Below, piece by piece: positions 1 to 6,375 of a stretch of 7,364 bases of DNA. The stretch comes from Deltaproteobacteria bacterium (GTDB lineage Bacteria; Desulfobacterota; Desulfarculia; Adiutricales; Adiutricaceae), in contig JAISZP010000221.1 of NCBI GenBank assembly GCA_031269135.1, positions 1-7,364 of the forward strand, in the 5' to 3' direction. The notes beneath the pieces are model-generated. The model saw only the letters and a program-made list of their open reading frames with translations. It had not been told where the DNA came from and did no database searches. A program made the translations under genes and the position numbers. Within the stretch, counting starts at the first letter, position 1, and each line of letters begins with the position of its first letter.

Positions 1-10
1 CTTCCGATCT
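1..10. other. Probable sequencing-adapter remnant at the left edge
   Basis: The first ten bases, CTTCCGATCT, are identical to the 3' end of the standard Illumina TruSeq read adapter (it ends GCTCTTCCGATCT). Real sequence most likely begins at base 11, and the window's left edge is then a contig end. The lolD frame stays open through these bases, so they could by chance be genuine; ten bases alone do not decide it. Confidence 0.6.
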
Positions 11-437
11 CTCCAGGCAAGTGGGTTTCGTCTTTCAGTTTCATCATCTGCTTGCCGAATTCGATGCCCTGGAAAACGTCTCTATGCCGGCCCGGATAGC
101 GGGCCTGAGTCAACAAGAGGCGGAGAGTTCGGCTGAACCTTTGCTTGAGGCCGTCGGACTTTGGTCCAGGAGAAGGCACAGACCGGGCGCCCTCTCCGGC
201 GGCGAACAGCAGAGAGTCGCCTTAGCCAGAGCCTTGGTGATGAATCCTTCCGTTTTATTGGCCGATGAACCAACCGGCAATCTTGACGCCCACAGCGCCG
301 CCATGGTGAACGATTTGATCTTGAAATTAGTCCACGAGAGGGCTCTGGCGGCGGTGGTAGTCACCCATAACGCTCACTTGGCCTCGATGATGGATGTGAA
401 GATGGAATTGATCGAAGGACGACTGGTCGTCGCTTGA
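3..437 (+). CDS. lolD: LolD-like lipoprotein-releasing ABC transporter ATP-binding protein, C-terminal part (5' truncated)
   Basis: This is the ATPase subunit of the LolCDE-type inner-membrane complex, which uses ATP to release outer-membrane lipoproteins to the carrier LolA. About 144 codons are visible and the frame is open to the window edge. The GTG at 21 is an internal valine, not a start. Seen in order: the Q-loop with FQFHHLL (33-53), the phrase typical of LolD; the ABC signature LSGGEQQR (192-215); Walker B with LLADEPTGNLD (255-287); and the H-loop VVVTHN (354-371). Roughly 90 N-terminal residues including Walker A are missing compared with the usual ~230. The close relatives MacB and FtsE share most motifs; the Q-loop wording and the bamA neighbour favour LolD. 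No clear terminator follows, so read-through into bamA is possible despite the 436-bp gap. Confidence 0.9.
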   Translation, partial: SDLSRQVGFVFQFHHLLAEFDALENVSMPARIAGLSQQEAESSAEPLLEAVGLWSRRRHRPGALSGGEQQRVALARALVMNPSVLLADEPTGNLDAHSAAMVNDLILKLVHERALAAVVVTHNAHLASMMDVKMELIEGRLVVA

Positions 438-477
438 TTTGGCGGAAGTTTAGCGCGCCTGCGCCGATATCTTCATA

Positions 478-535
478 TTTGATTTTTTATGTTTGATATT
501 TTTTATGTTTGATGTTTTCAGATTTGATATTTTTA
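478..535. repeat. Degenerate tandem repeat, four units of about 14-16 bp
   Basis: Four consecutive units built on TTTGATATTTTTTATG can be read at 478-491, 492-507, 508-521 and 522-535. They differ by substitutions and small indels. The core TTGATRTTTT also appears in the array at 733-859, so the two blocks may have a common origin. Confidence 0.65.
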
Positions 536-606
536 GCCCGATGTCGGATTTTAGCCTCTAATAGTTTGTTATGATGATGGCAGTCTGATGGAAACAAAAG
601 CTATAG

Positions 607-690
607 GTCGTTAGGTTATAGGTTGATGATTATAAATCATTAGATTATAGGTTATTGATTGCAGCTCATTGGATTATAAATCATTAATTA
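607..690. repeat. Degenerate AT-rich repeats built on GATTATAGGTT/GATTATAAATC
   Basis: Several overlapping imperfect copies of the words GATTATAAATCATTA and GGTTATAGGTTGATGATTA occur in succession. The period is irregular (about 17-20 bp), so this may be a decayed slippage array. No function is visible. Confidence 0.5.
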
Positions 691-732
691 TAAGTCGATG
701 ATGGTTGGATTTTCCTAAAATGTCAAGAAATA

Positions 733-859
733 GTTAGTCGATATTTACCTAGTTAATGTTTTATCTGGTTAATGTTTTATCTGGTCGATATTTTGCCTGA
801 TTGATGTTTTTTTGGTCGATATTTCCTTGGTCAACATATCCCTTTGGTCAATGTTTTCC
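733..859. repeat. Eight degenerate ~16-bp tandem units ending at the bamA ribosome-binding site
   Basis: Units run at about 734-748, 749-764, 765-780, 781-796, 797-812, 812-826, 827-842 and 843-859. The clearest pair is CTAGTTAATGTTTTAT followed by CTGGTTAATGTTTTAT. The general form is CTGGTYRATRTTTT plus 2-3 bases. The array stops six bases before the GGAG that serves bamA, so it makes up the immediate 5' region of that gene. Confidence 0.75.
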
Positions 860-864
860 TTTTT

Positions 865-868
865 GGAG
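865..868 (+). promoter_or_regulatory. Ribosome-binding site of bamA
   Basis: GGAG lies five bases before ATG at 874. This decides the start: the frame is also open upstream to a TTG at 844, but that would place ten hydrophilic and mixed residues before a clean Met-Arg-Lys-Lys signal peptide and would have no Shine-Dalgarno sequence. An out-of-frame ATG at 870 is too close to GGAG. Confidence 0.85.
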
Positions 869-873
869 AATGT

Positions 874-3540
874 ATGCGCAAAAAATTACTCCTGATAGTC
901 TTTGTCCTGGCCCTCTCGTTCCAGGCCAACGTCGCTTTTGGTCAAACCGACCAGAGAATCGCCGTCGCTCCTTTTCGCCTGCTGGGGGTGACCGGTCCTC
1001 AGCTTGAGCAACTGTCGAACTTGGCTAGGGGCTTATTGGACATATCGGTGAGCACTTTCCAGACCCAAGGATTCATACCTCTGGCCTTGAGCGGTCAGAC
1101 TCTGAACTTGGACGACAGCGCCATCATCGCCCAGGCCCGCCAGCTCGGCGCCGATTTTCTGTATATGCCGACCATGACCAAGTCGGGCAACAATTACTCC
1201 ATGAGCGCCCAGCTCTTGCCGATATCGCCCGGCCTTAAGGCCAGCGAAAGCATGACCGTCAGCACCACTTCCCCCGATGCTCTCGCTCAGACCGCCGAGA
1301 GGCTCATAATGATGGTCACAGACCATCTGTTCGGCACAGGCGCCAGGATAGTGTCGGTCGAAATAACAGGGAGCGGCATAGTCGATAACCAGGCCATCTT
1401 GAATTCCTTGAGAATTCGGCAAGGCGGCACTTACAACGAGGCGAAAGCCGCTTCCGACATCAAGCGCTTGCACTCGATGGGCTATTTTGAAAACGTGAGC
1501 GTGGAGACCACCGACGTTTCGGGGGGAAAGGCCGTACGCTTCATCGTGACCGAGCGTCCGCAAATAGGGGCGATCATCTACGAAGGAAACTCCAAGTTCG
1601 ACGCTGAGGACTTGTCTGAAGTCGTCGGCATCAAGCTCTTGGACGTCGCCACCGAAGAGCATATAACCACCGCCGTCTCCAATTTGGAGAATTTTTACTC
1701 CGACAAAGGCTACCCTCTTGTTTCAATCACTCCTCAACTACGGCCAGGAGAAGATGGTCTGACTCAGTTGGTCTTCAACATCAGCGAAGGCGGTCGGATG
1801 TACATCGAAGACATAAGTTTCGAAGGCAACGACTTTTACTCCGACGGAAAACTTCGTCGCCAGATAGAAAGTTCCGAACGAAATTTCGTGACTTCCTGGC
1901 TGACCGGGTCAGGCAAGCTCAATCGCGAGCAGCTCAACAACGATTCTCAGGTCTTGGAGCAGTTTTACAACAATAACGGTTTTCTCCAGGCTAGGGTCGG
2001 AGAACCCGACGTGACCACCTCCGAAGACGGAGAGGGTTTCAACATCGTCTTTCCCGTCGTCGAGGGGCCGCGCTATATGGTGGGCGAGATCTCCATCGAA
2101 GGAGACATCTTGGAAGACGAAGATCCCGAGCAGCTTCTGGAACTGGTGGAATTGCGCGATGAAAAGTGGTTTAACCGCGAGCTTCTCCAAAACGACGTCA
2201 ACCGTCTAAAGACCCACTACGCCGACAAAGGTTACGCGTACAACCAAGTTGATGTGGAGTTCGGCGACGTCGACAGCGAAGGGCGCTTGGCGGTCGCCAT
2301 ATACGTCATGCCCAGAACCCAGGTCTACTACGACAGGATAACCATCGTAGGCAACGAAAAGACCCGCGACAAGGTCATCCGTCGTCACTTGGAGGTCTCC
2401 GAAGGCGATCTGACCTCTTCGTCCAAGCTGTCGGAAAGTCAAGACAACTTGATGCGCAGTTCCTTCTTCGACGACGTCAACATCGTTCCGACCCCCACCA
2501 ACGATCCCGATACGATGGATTTAAGGGTGGAAGTCAAAGAAAGACCAACCGGCTCTTTCCAGATCGGCGCCGGCTACAGCAACTACAACAGCATCTTTGG
2601 AGTCTTCAGGATCACCCAGGACAACCTCTTCGGCTACGGGCGCAGGATCTCCTTGGAGGCCAACGTCGGCAGCGAAAGCAACTATTTCGATCTCTCCTTC
2701 ACCGACCCCTGGGTCGGGGACATACCTTTGATGGTCGGCATCGACGTCTTCAAGTACTATAACGAGTACGACTACTACCACAAAGATTCCCTCGGCGCCT
2801 CCATAAGAGCCGGTTATCCCGTATTTGAAGATTTCTACCTTACCGGCACTTACTCCTGGGAAGATGTGGACATAAGCGAAGTGAGCCTGGCCTCTTCCCG
2901 CTATCTGCAGGACATGATGGGAGCCAGCATCAACAGCACTTTCACCGTGTCGCTGAGACGCGACACCAGAAATCACTTTTTCCAGCCCACCGAAGGGTCT
3001 ACGGCGAGACTGAGCTACACTATAGCTTCCGGTCTTTTGGGCGGCGACACCGCCTTTAACCGCTACGAAATCGAACTCGCCAAATGGCTCCCGATGCCGT
3101 TTTGGAAGGGGTCGGCCATTATGGGCCACGTGGAAGCCGGTTACGCGAAAGAGACCAAGACGAAAGGACTTCCGGTTTACGAAAAGTACATGTTGGGCGG
3201 CATAAACTCCATCCGCGGCTACGATTGGTACGACGTTTCCCCCAAGGACCCCATAACCAGGGAAAACATCGGCGGCGAGAAGATGTTGGTGATGAACTTC
3301 GAATTCACCTTTCCGCTCTTGCAGGAGTCCGGCTTGTTCGGGGTGCTGTTCTACGACATGGGCAACGTCTGGTCGAAAAATGACGACTGGAAATTTTCGG
3401 ACCTAAGACGCAGCTACGGCGCCGGCATCAGATACCTCTCTCCGATGGGACCGCTGAGGATCGAATACGGCAAGGCTTTAGATCGCGAAGAGGGCGACCC
3501 TGCCGGTCGGTGGGAATTCACCATGGGGGCCATGTTTTAG
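874..3540 (+). CDS. bamA: Outer-membrane protein assembly factor BamA (Omp85 family) with an extra N-terminal domain
   Basis: BamA is the central subunit that folds and inserts beta-barrel proteins into the outer membrane. The protein is 888 residues, longer than the ~800 of E. coli BamA. Residues 1-23 form a signal peptide (RKK, then a hydrophobic core, likely cleaved after AFG). Residues 27-155 are an additional domain (IAVAPF at 29-34, LGADFLYMP at 91-99) with a layout like the N-terminal domain of TolB. Five POTRA domains follow at about 157-228, 230-308, 310-400, 402-482 and 485-557; the 16-stranded barrel starts near 561. The lid-loop motif IRGY is at 780-783 (Arg781 matches the conserved VRGF arginine). 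The chain ends in WEFTMGAMF with a terminal Phe, the expected beta-signal. It lies between lolD and tolB on the same strand; usual followers such as skp and lpxD are absent. No damage is seen. Confidence 0.96.
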   Translation: MRKKLLLIVFVLALSFQANVAFGQTDQRIAVAPFRLLGVTGPQLEQLSNLARGLLDISVSTFQTQGFIPLALSGQTLNLDDSAIIAQARQLGADFLYMPTMTKSGNNYSMSAQLLPISPGLKASESMTVSTTSPDALAQTAERLIMMVTDHLFGTGARIVSVEITGSGIVDNQAILNSLRIRQGGTYNEAKAASDIKRLHSMGYFENVSVETTDVSGGKAVRFIVTERPQIGAIIYEGNSKFDAEDLSEVVGIKLLDVATEEHITTAVSNLENFYSDKGYPLVSITPQLRPGEDGLTQLVFNISEGGRMYIEDISFEGNDFYSDGKLRRQIESSERNFVTSWLTGSGKLNREQLNNDSQVLEQFYNNNGFLQARVGEPDVTTSEDGEGFNIVFPVVEGPRYMVGEISIEGDILEDEDPEQLLELVELRDEKWFNRELLQNDVNRLKTHYADKGYAYNQVDVEFGDVDSEGRLAVAIYVMPRTQVYYDRITIVGNEKTRDKVIRRHLEVSEGDLTSSSKLSESQDNLMRSSFFDDVNIVPTPTNDPDTMDLRVEVKERPTGSFQIGAGYSNYNSIFGVFRITQDNLFGYGRRISLEANVGSESNYFDLSFTDPWVGDIPLMVGIDVFKYYNEYDYYHKDSLGASIRAGYPVFEDFYLTGTYSWEDVDISEVSLASSRYLQDMMGASINSTFTVSLRRDTRNHFFQPTEGSTARLSYTIASGLLGGDTAFNRYEIELAKWLPMPFWKGSAIMGHVEAGYAKETKTKGLPVYEKYMLGGINSIRGYDWYDVSPKDPITRENIGGEKMLVMNFEFTFPLLQESGLFGVLFYDMGNVWSKNDDWKFSDLRRSYGAGIRYLSPMGPLRIEYGKALDREEGDPAGRWEFTMGAMF

Positions 3541-3656
3541 CCCGGGCTTTGTTTAAATTAAATTTCGGGTTATTTTAAAGCTCTGTTTCATTTAAATTTT
3601 TGGTTTGATTTAAATCTCTGCTTCATTTAAATTTCTGCTTAAATTACATCTAATGC
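3541..3656. repeat. AT-rich spacer with ~17-18-bp degenerate tandem repeats upstream of tolB
   Basis: Successive units built on TTTCATTTAAATTTCTGC lie at about 3586-3603, 3604-3621, 3622-3638 and 3639-3656. Looser copies precede them from about 3549. ATTTAAAT recurs in three of the units. At its start, TAGCCCG (3538-3544) could pair across an AT-rich loop with CGGGTTA followed by TTTTA, a weak possible terminator for bamA. The repeats resemble in style, but not in sequence, those upstream of bamA. Confidence 0.65.
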
Positions 3657-3661
3657 AATAG

Positions 3662-3690
3662 AAAAATATTTTTCGCTTAAAGCGATTTTT
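3662..3690 (+). terminator. Small hairpin followed by T5, just upstream of tolB (possible weak terminator or leader structure)
   Basis: TCGCT (3673-3677) pairs with AGCGA (3681-3685) around a TAA loop, followed by TTTTT. An A-run at 3662-3666 could extend the stem with the T-run. It sits only 15 bases before the tolB ATG, which is odd for a terminator. It could mark the end of the bamA transcript or affect tolB translation. The five-base-pair stem is weak. Confidence 0.3.
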
Positions 3691-3705
3691 CAGGTAATAA
3701 AAAAG

Positions 3706-5055
3706 ATGAAATTGCTCTTTGCAAAAACTCGGTCTGTTTTGGCCTTCTTGACTTTGACCTTGGCGTTGGCGTTGGCGTCGACCCTTGCGTCTACACTAGC
3801 CTTCGCGCCTGTTTCAATGGCCCAGGACGGCAGCGAGTACGCCAACCCCAGCGTCTTGATACCTGTGGATTTGACCGGCACTTTTAACCGCTTCAATATC
3901 GTCGTTCCGGATTTTCAGCCTTTAAAGCCCAGCGGCCGCGTCGACGAACGCAGCCAACAACTTCCCAAGCGTCTTTCCACGAACCTGGACATGACCGGTT
4001 ACTTTCAACTGGTCGACCCCAGAGCCTCTCTGGAAGCGGATCCCAGAGCCGGTCTCAGCGAAGAAACTCCTTTCAACTACACCCCTTGGGCTCAAATCGG
4101 CGCTCAGTTTGTCATAAAAGGGGCCATAGAAGCCTCAAGTTCAAGCATTACTTTGGAACTGCGGCTCTTTGACGTCGCGACCGGTCAACAGAGATTGGCC
4201 AAGCGTTACAACGGCAGAGCCAAAGACGCCAGAAAAATGATCAACCGCTTCACCAACGACGTGATCTTAGCCGTCACTGGCGAGCCGGGGGTCTTTGGGA
4301 CGCCGATCATCTTCGTCTCCGGAGAGAAATCCAATAAGAGCATAATGCTCACCGAACTTGGAAGCGATGAAGCCGAGACCTTAGCCGGCTCCAAGGGAGG
4401 ACCCTCCACCCAGCCTGCTTTAGGGCCTGGAAACGTCACCGCCTGGACTCACCGAAACGGAAAGAAATGGGAACTCGTCTCTTCCGGCAGAGTAGTCCAC
4501 TCGGGCGCCACCGTCTTATCTCCGGCCTTTAGGTATGACGGCGCTTTGGTTGCGGCTCTCTCAGGGCGCGTGAGCACCAACATCGCCATTTTTGAAGGAA
4601 GATCCGCCACTTTGATAACCAACGGCGGCGGCATCGAGGTCTCGCCGACTTTTTCCCCTGACGGGCGTATGGCTTACGTTTCCAATCAAGGGGGAGGCCC
4701 AGGAATTTACGTAAGTTCCGGGGGAGGCGGCGGGGTTAGGATATCCCCTTCCGGCGCCAGCACCGATCCTTCCTGGTCGCCGAAGGGCGATAAAATAGCC
4801 TTCGTCTACCGTGAAAGAGACATTTGCGTCGTAAATCCCGACGGCTCAGGTTTAGTGCAGTTGACTGGCGGGCAGGGCGTCAATCTTCACCCGAGTTTTT
4901 CCCCTGACGGCAGGATGATCGTCTTTTCAAGCAGCAGGGGAGGCCGCAACCAACTCTACATCATGAGCAGCAACGGAGACCGGCAGCAGCCGCTCATGCC
5001 GGATTTTCCCGGCAATCAAACCCTCCCGGCTTTCAGTCCAGATATGCCGGAGTAA
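3706..5055 (+). CDS. tolB: Tol-Pal system periplasmic protein TolB
   Basis: TolB is the periplasmic beta-propeller protein that binds Pal and links the inner-membrane TolQRA motor to the outer membrane during cell constriction. The protein has 449 residues, close to the usual ~430. The signal peptide is unusually long and repetitive (Leu-Ala-Ser-Thr repeats at residues 11-34), with likely cleavage at SMA|QD (39/40). The N-terminal domain spans about 46-195, with VVPDF at 66-70 and WAQIGAQFVIKG at 128-139. The C-terminal propeller shows the WD40-like 'FSPDG' signature at 316-320 and 398-402, a variant SWSPKG at 356-361, and the closing PAFSPD at 441-446. The ATG at 3706 is the first suitable codon. 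Its ribosome-binding site is weak (AGG at 3692-3694, 11 bases away). No pal, tolQ, tolR or tolA is in the window. The gene ends in a strong terminator. Confidence 0.94.
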   Translation: MKLLFAKTRSVLAFLTLTLALALASTLASTLAFAPVSMAQDGSEYANPSVLIPVDLTGTFNRFNIVVPDFQPLKPSGRVDERSQQLPKRLSTNLDMTGYFQLVDPRASLEADPRAGLSEETPFNYTPWAQIGAQFVIKGAIEASSSSITLELRLFDVATGQQRLAKRYNGRAKDARKMINRFTNDVILAVTGEPGVFGTPIIFVSGEKSNKSIMLTELGSDEAETLAGSKGGPSTQPALGPGNVTAWTHRNGKKWELVSSGRVVHSGATVLSPAFRYDGALVAALSGRVSTNIAIFEGRSATLITNGGGIEVSPTFSPDGRMAYVSNQGGGPGIYVSSGGGGGVRISPSGASTDPSWSPKGDKIAFVYRERDICVVNPDGSGLVQLTGGQGVNLHPSFSPDGRMIVFSSSRGGRNQLYIMSSNGDRQQPLMPDFPGNQTLPAFSPDMPE

Positions 5056-5072
5056 GCTGACGTCATCTTTTT

Positions 5073-5109
5073 AAAAGGAGCCGAGTTTCAGGCTTGGCTC
5101 CTTTTTTTT
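5073..5109 (+). terminator. Intrinsic terminator of tolB
   Basis: AAAAGGAGCCGAG (5073-5085) pairs with CTTGGCTCCTTTT (5093-5105) around the seven-base loop TTTCAGG, with one G-T pair. The arm runs into eight T residues (5102-5109). It lies 17 bases after the tolB stop and fits a Rho-independent terminator very well. Confidence 0.93.
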
Positions 5110-5143
5110 GCGCCTTGGTTTTCTGATGTCTTAACCGATCTTT

Positions 5144-5194
5144 GTCGACAGGGGAAAACGTCGACAGGGGAAAACTTTGCAGACAGAGGAAAAA
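5144..5194. repeat. 16-bp tandem repeat: two perfect copies and one degenerate copy
   Basis: GTCGACAGGGGAAAAC occurs at 5144-5159 and again directly at 5160-5175. A third, diverged copy, GCAGACAGAGGAAAAA, lies at 5179-5194. There is no dyad symmetry or spacer, so it is not a CRISPR array. Function is unknown; a repeated protein-binding site is possible. Confidence 0.8.
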
Positions 5195-5564
5195 TATTCT
5201 ATAAAACCAAAAGGTCATAAATAATTTTTAAAATGTCTTATGTCCCCGCCTCCCTCCTTGCCCCGCTAAGAGGACGTAGGAAACGGGCAGAGGGTCCTTC
5301 GGGCTTTTTGATTCATCAATGGCGACGAGCTGTCAATCGCGAACGTCGATGCAGGCGGCGACTCCAACCATGGCCTCAGGAACGGCCTTTCAGCCGACGG
5401 GTGACTCGGTGGCGGCGGAAGTTTCGCTTCTTTGTTTGTTGAAGGGCAAGGTTCTCCACCAGGGAACGGTGTTGTTGAAGGAGGCGAGGACCTCTCTCTA
5501 AAATCTCGACGTCGGAGGTAGGATGCGGCGTCAGCCGACGCAAGGCGTTTTCTTATGCGTGGAC

Positions 5565-5591
5565 CGCCGCAGGATACGCGCTCCTGCGGCG
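5565..5591. repeat. Perfect 10-bp inverted repeat with a 7-base loop
   Basis: CGCCGCAGGA (5565-5574) and TCCTGCGGCG (5582-5591) are exact reverse complements around TACGCGC. This GC-rich hairpin has no T-run, so it is not a typical terminator. A smaller stem, GCGTC/GACGC (5528-5541), lies just upstream. It may be an extragenic palindrome or a remnant of a mobile element end. Confidence 0.75.
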
Positions 5592-5649
5592 ATCGACTTG
5601 TCGAGGTCGGCGAGAGGGTGGCGGCGCTGGTTTTTTCACGGAGACAAGG

Positions 5650-5669
5650 AAATCAAGACATCTTGATTT
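5650..5669. repeat. 20-bp near-perfect palindrome
   Basis: AAATCAAGA (5650-5658) and TCTTGATTT (5661-5669) are exact reverse complements separated by CA. The symmetry and size fit a binding site for a dimeric regulator, but no intact gene lies beside it, so this may be chance or relict. Confidence 0.55.
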
Positions 5670-5803
5670 ACAAGGGCCTCCAATAGAAAATCGTGCATCG
5701 GCGCATCCTTGCCCATGATAGGGAAGTCGCCTATATGATCGCCAAAGGCGACGAGACAGGGTGCGACATTGGTCGGGGCCGGCCAAGCCCATGAAGAGTT
5801 TTT

Positions 5804-6229
5804 TTATTTTTTCCCCTTCATCCGCGCAATCTCCGCGTCTCGTTTCTTAATCTTCTCTAATCGTTTCACTATCTCATCGGCTAGTTTCGCATGCTCATCG
5901 GCTAGATTTTTATTCCTCGGGTCTAGTTTCGCGCGCTCCGCATAGAGTTTCGTAATCTCCGCGTAGAGTTTCGCGCGCTCCGTGTAGAGTTTCGCAAGCT
6001 CAGCGTTTAGTTTCGCACGCTCAGCGTCTCGTTTCGCAAGCTCCGCGTTTTTTTCGGCAAGCTCTGCGGCTTGTTTAGCAAGCTCGCCTTGTAGTTTCAC
6101 CCGTTCCTGGCGCAGGGCGAAATCCAGCCTCGACGCTTCATCGCTCAGGGCGTCGGCTCGCATACGCTCCAAAGCCTGAGCTCTTTCCTTATCCGTTATT
6201 GCGCGATTCGCGCTGCTAGCCTCTTGCAT
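5804..6229 (-). CDS. Coiled-coil protein, RpnS-like C-terminal fragment of an Rpn/PDDEXK_2 nuclease family protein (copy 1)
   Basis: This is a 141-residue soluble protein with no signal peptide or membrane segment. Residues 1-45 (MQEASSAN..., ERMR at 21-24, DEASRL at 30-35) match, as I know the family, the segment after the nuclease domain of Rpn/PD-(D/E)XK transposases, which often reads 'ERMR...DEA..L..A'. Residues 45-137 are heptads of the type AELAKLN/AERAKLD, with Leu at d and mixed Leu/Arg/Ile/Asn at a, ending in KGKK. The DNA shows a 21-bp period (units at 5885, 5906 and on to 6053). The start is an ATG behind AAAGGGAGG at 8 bases. The upstream frame continues the same family sequence but is closed by a TAA 11 codons before, so only the short product can be made. 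By analogy with E. coli RpnS it may be an antitoxin or dimerisation module; that is inference. Copy 1 keeps the family motifs better than copy 2. Confidence 0.62.
   Translation of the reverse strand: MQEASSANRAITDKERAQALERMRADALSDEASRLDFALRQERVKLQGELAKQAAELAEKNAELAKRDAERAKLNAELAKLYTERAKLYAEITKLYAERAKLDPRNKNLADEHAKLADEIVKRLEKIKKRDAEIARMKGKK
5885..6073 (-). repeat. 21-bp coding minisatellite in copy 1 (heptad repeat)
   Basis: On the + strand, units starting with TTTCGC or a variant recur every 21 bases at 5885, 5906, 5927, 5948, 5969, 5990, 6011, 6032 and 6053. Each unit encodes one coiled-coil heptad on the - strand. Units have diverged mainly at the codons for the outward-facing residues. 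Confidence 0.85.
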
Positions 6230-6349
6230 AACCGGCGCCTCCCTTTGCTTAATGAGACGTTATTGTTCTCGAGTGTTCGCCTCAAACAATTTGAGCCATA
6301 TCTACAGCGGGTTTTCTTCGGCGACTTTTTCGGACAGTTTAGGCGGCTG
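6230..6349 (-). pseudogene. Rpn-like C-terminal domain remnant directly upstream of copy 1, with two in-frame stops
   Basis: In frame with the ATG at 6229, the - strand reads PPKLSEKVAEENPL, stop (TAG, 6302-6304), IWLKLFEANTREQ, stop (TAA, 6260-6262), RLIKQREAPV. The ENPL.xWLKLFxA wording fits, from family knowledge, the region just after the nuclease core of PDDEXK_2-type proteins, where both stop positions would fit a Gln codon. A frameshift near 6343-6350 separates it from the more complete reading in copy 2. The segment is roughly 88% identical by eye to the equivalent part of copy 2. Confidence 0.65.
6238..6246 (-). promoter_or_regulatory. Strong internal ribosome-binding site for coiled-coil copy 1
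   Basis: Read on the - strand, AAAGGGAGG ends eight bases before ATG at 6229. It lies inside what was originally coding sequence (the reading KQREAPV-MQEA runs through it). It therefore marks an intragenic start. Confidence 0.75.
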
Positions 6350-6375
6350 TAGTGCCGCAAAGATATTTGGATCTT

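Larger units (their letters stand above)
438..873 (+). other. AT-rich intergenic spacer between lolD and bamA
   Basis: There is no coding potential on either strand over 436 bases. The spacer is strongly AT-rich compared with the genes on both sides and consists largely of degenerate short repeats (entered separately at 478-535, 607-690 and 733-859). Any bamA promoter must lie here. TTATTG and TATAAA spaced by 17 bases near 653-681 form one weak candidate, but in such AT-rich DNA this match carries little weight. Confidence 0.7.
5195..5803. other. Mostly GC-rich stretch without an intact gene
   Basis: About 600 bases between the tolB terminator region and the Rpn-like locus. The composition from about 5233 on is GC-rich, unlike the AT-rich spacers earlier in the window, which suggests former coding sequence. 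Short open frames (for example + 5233-5442, 5319-5501 and - 5553-5792) have no recognisable product and no convincing ribosome-binding site. Two overlapping antiparallel frames look protein-like but are broken: a - frame from 5806 down, with FGDHIGDFP near its start, has stops at 5636-5638, 5531-5533, 5498-5500, 5390-5392 and 5333-5335; the codon-aligned + frame also has several stops. I cannot assign a family. Most likely a decayed gene or gene mixture. Confidence 0.5.

Noticed and set aside
844..873. Longer BamA starting at TTG 844
   Set aside because: No ribosome-binding site, and it would spoil a clean signal peptide. ATG 874 has GGAG at five bases.
1033..3383. Open frames on the - strand and in another + frame inside bamA
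   Set aside because: Shadows of the strongly supported BamA frame, with no independent signals.
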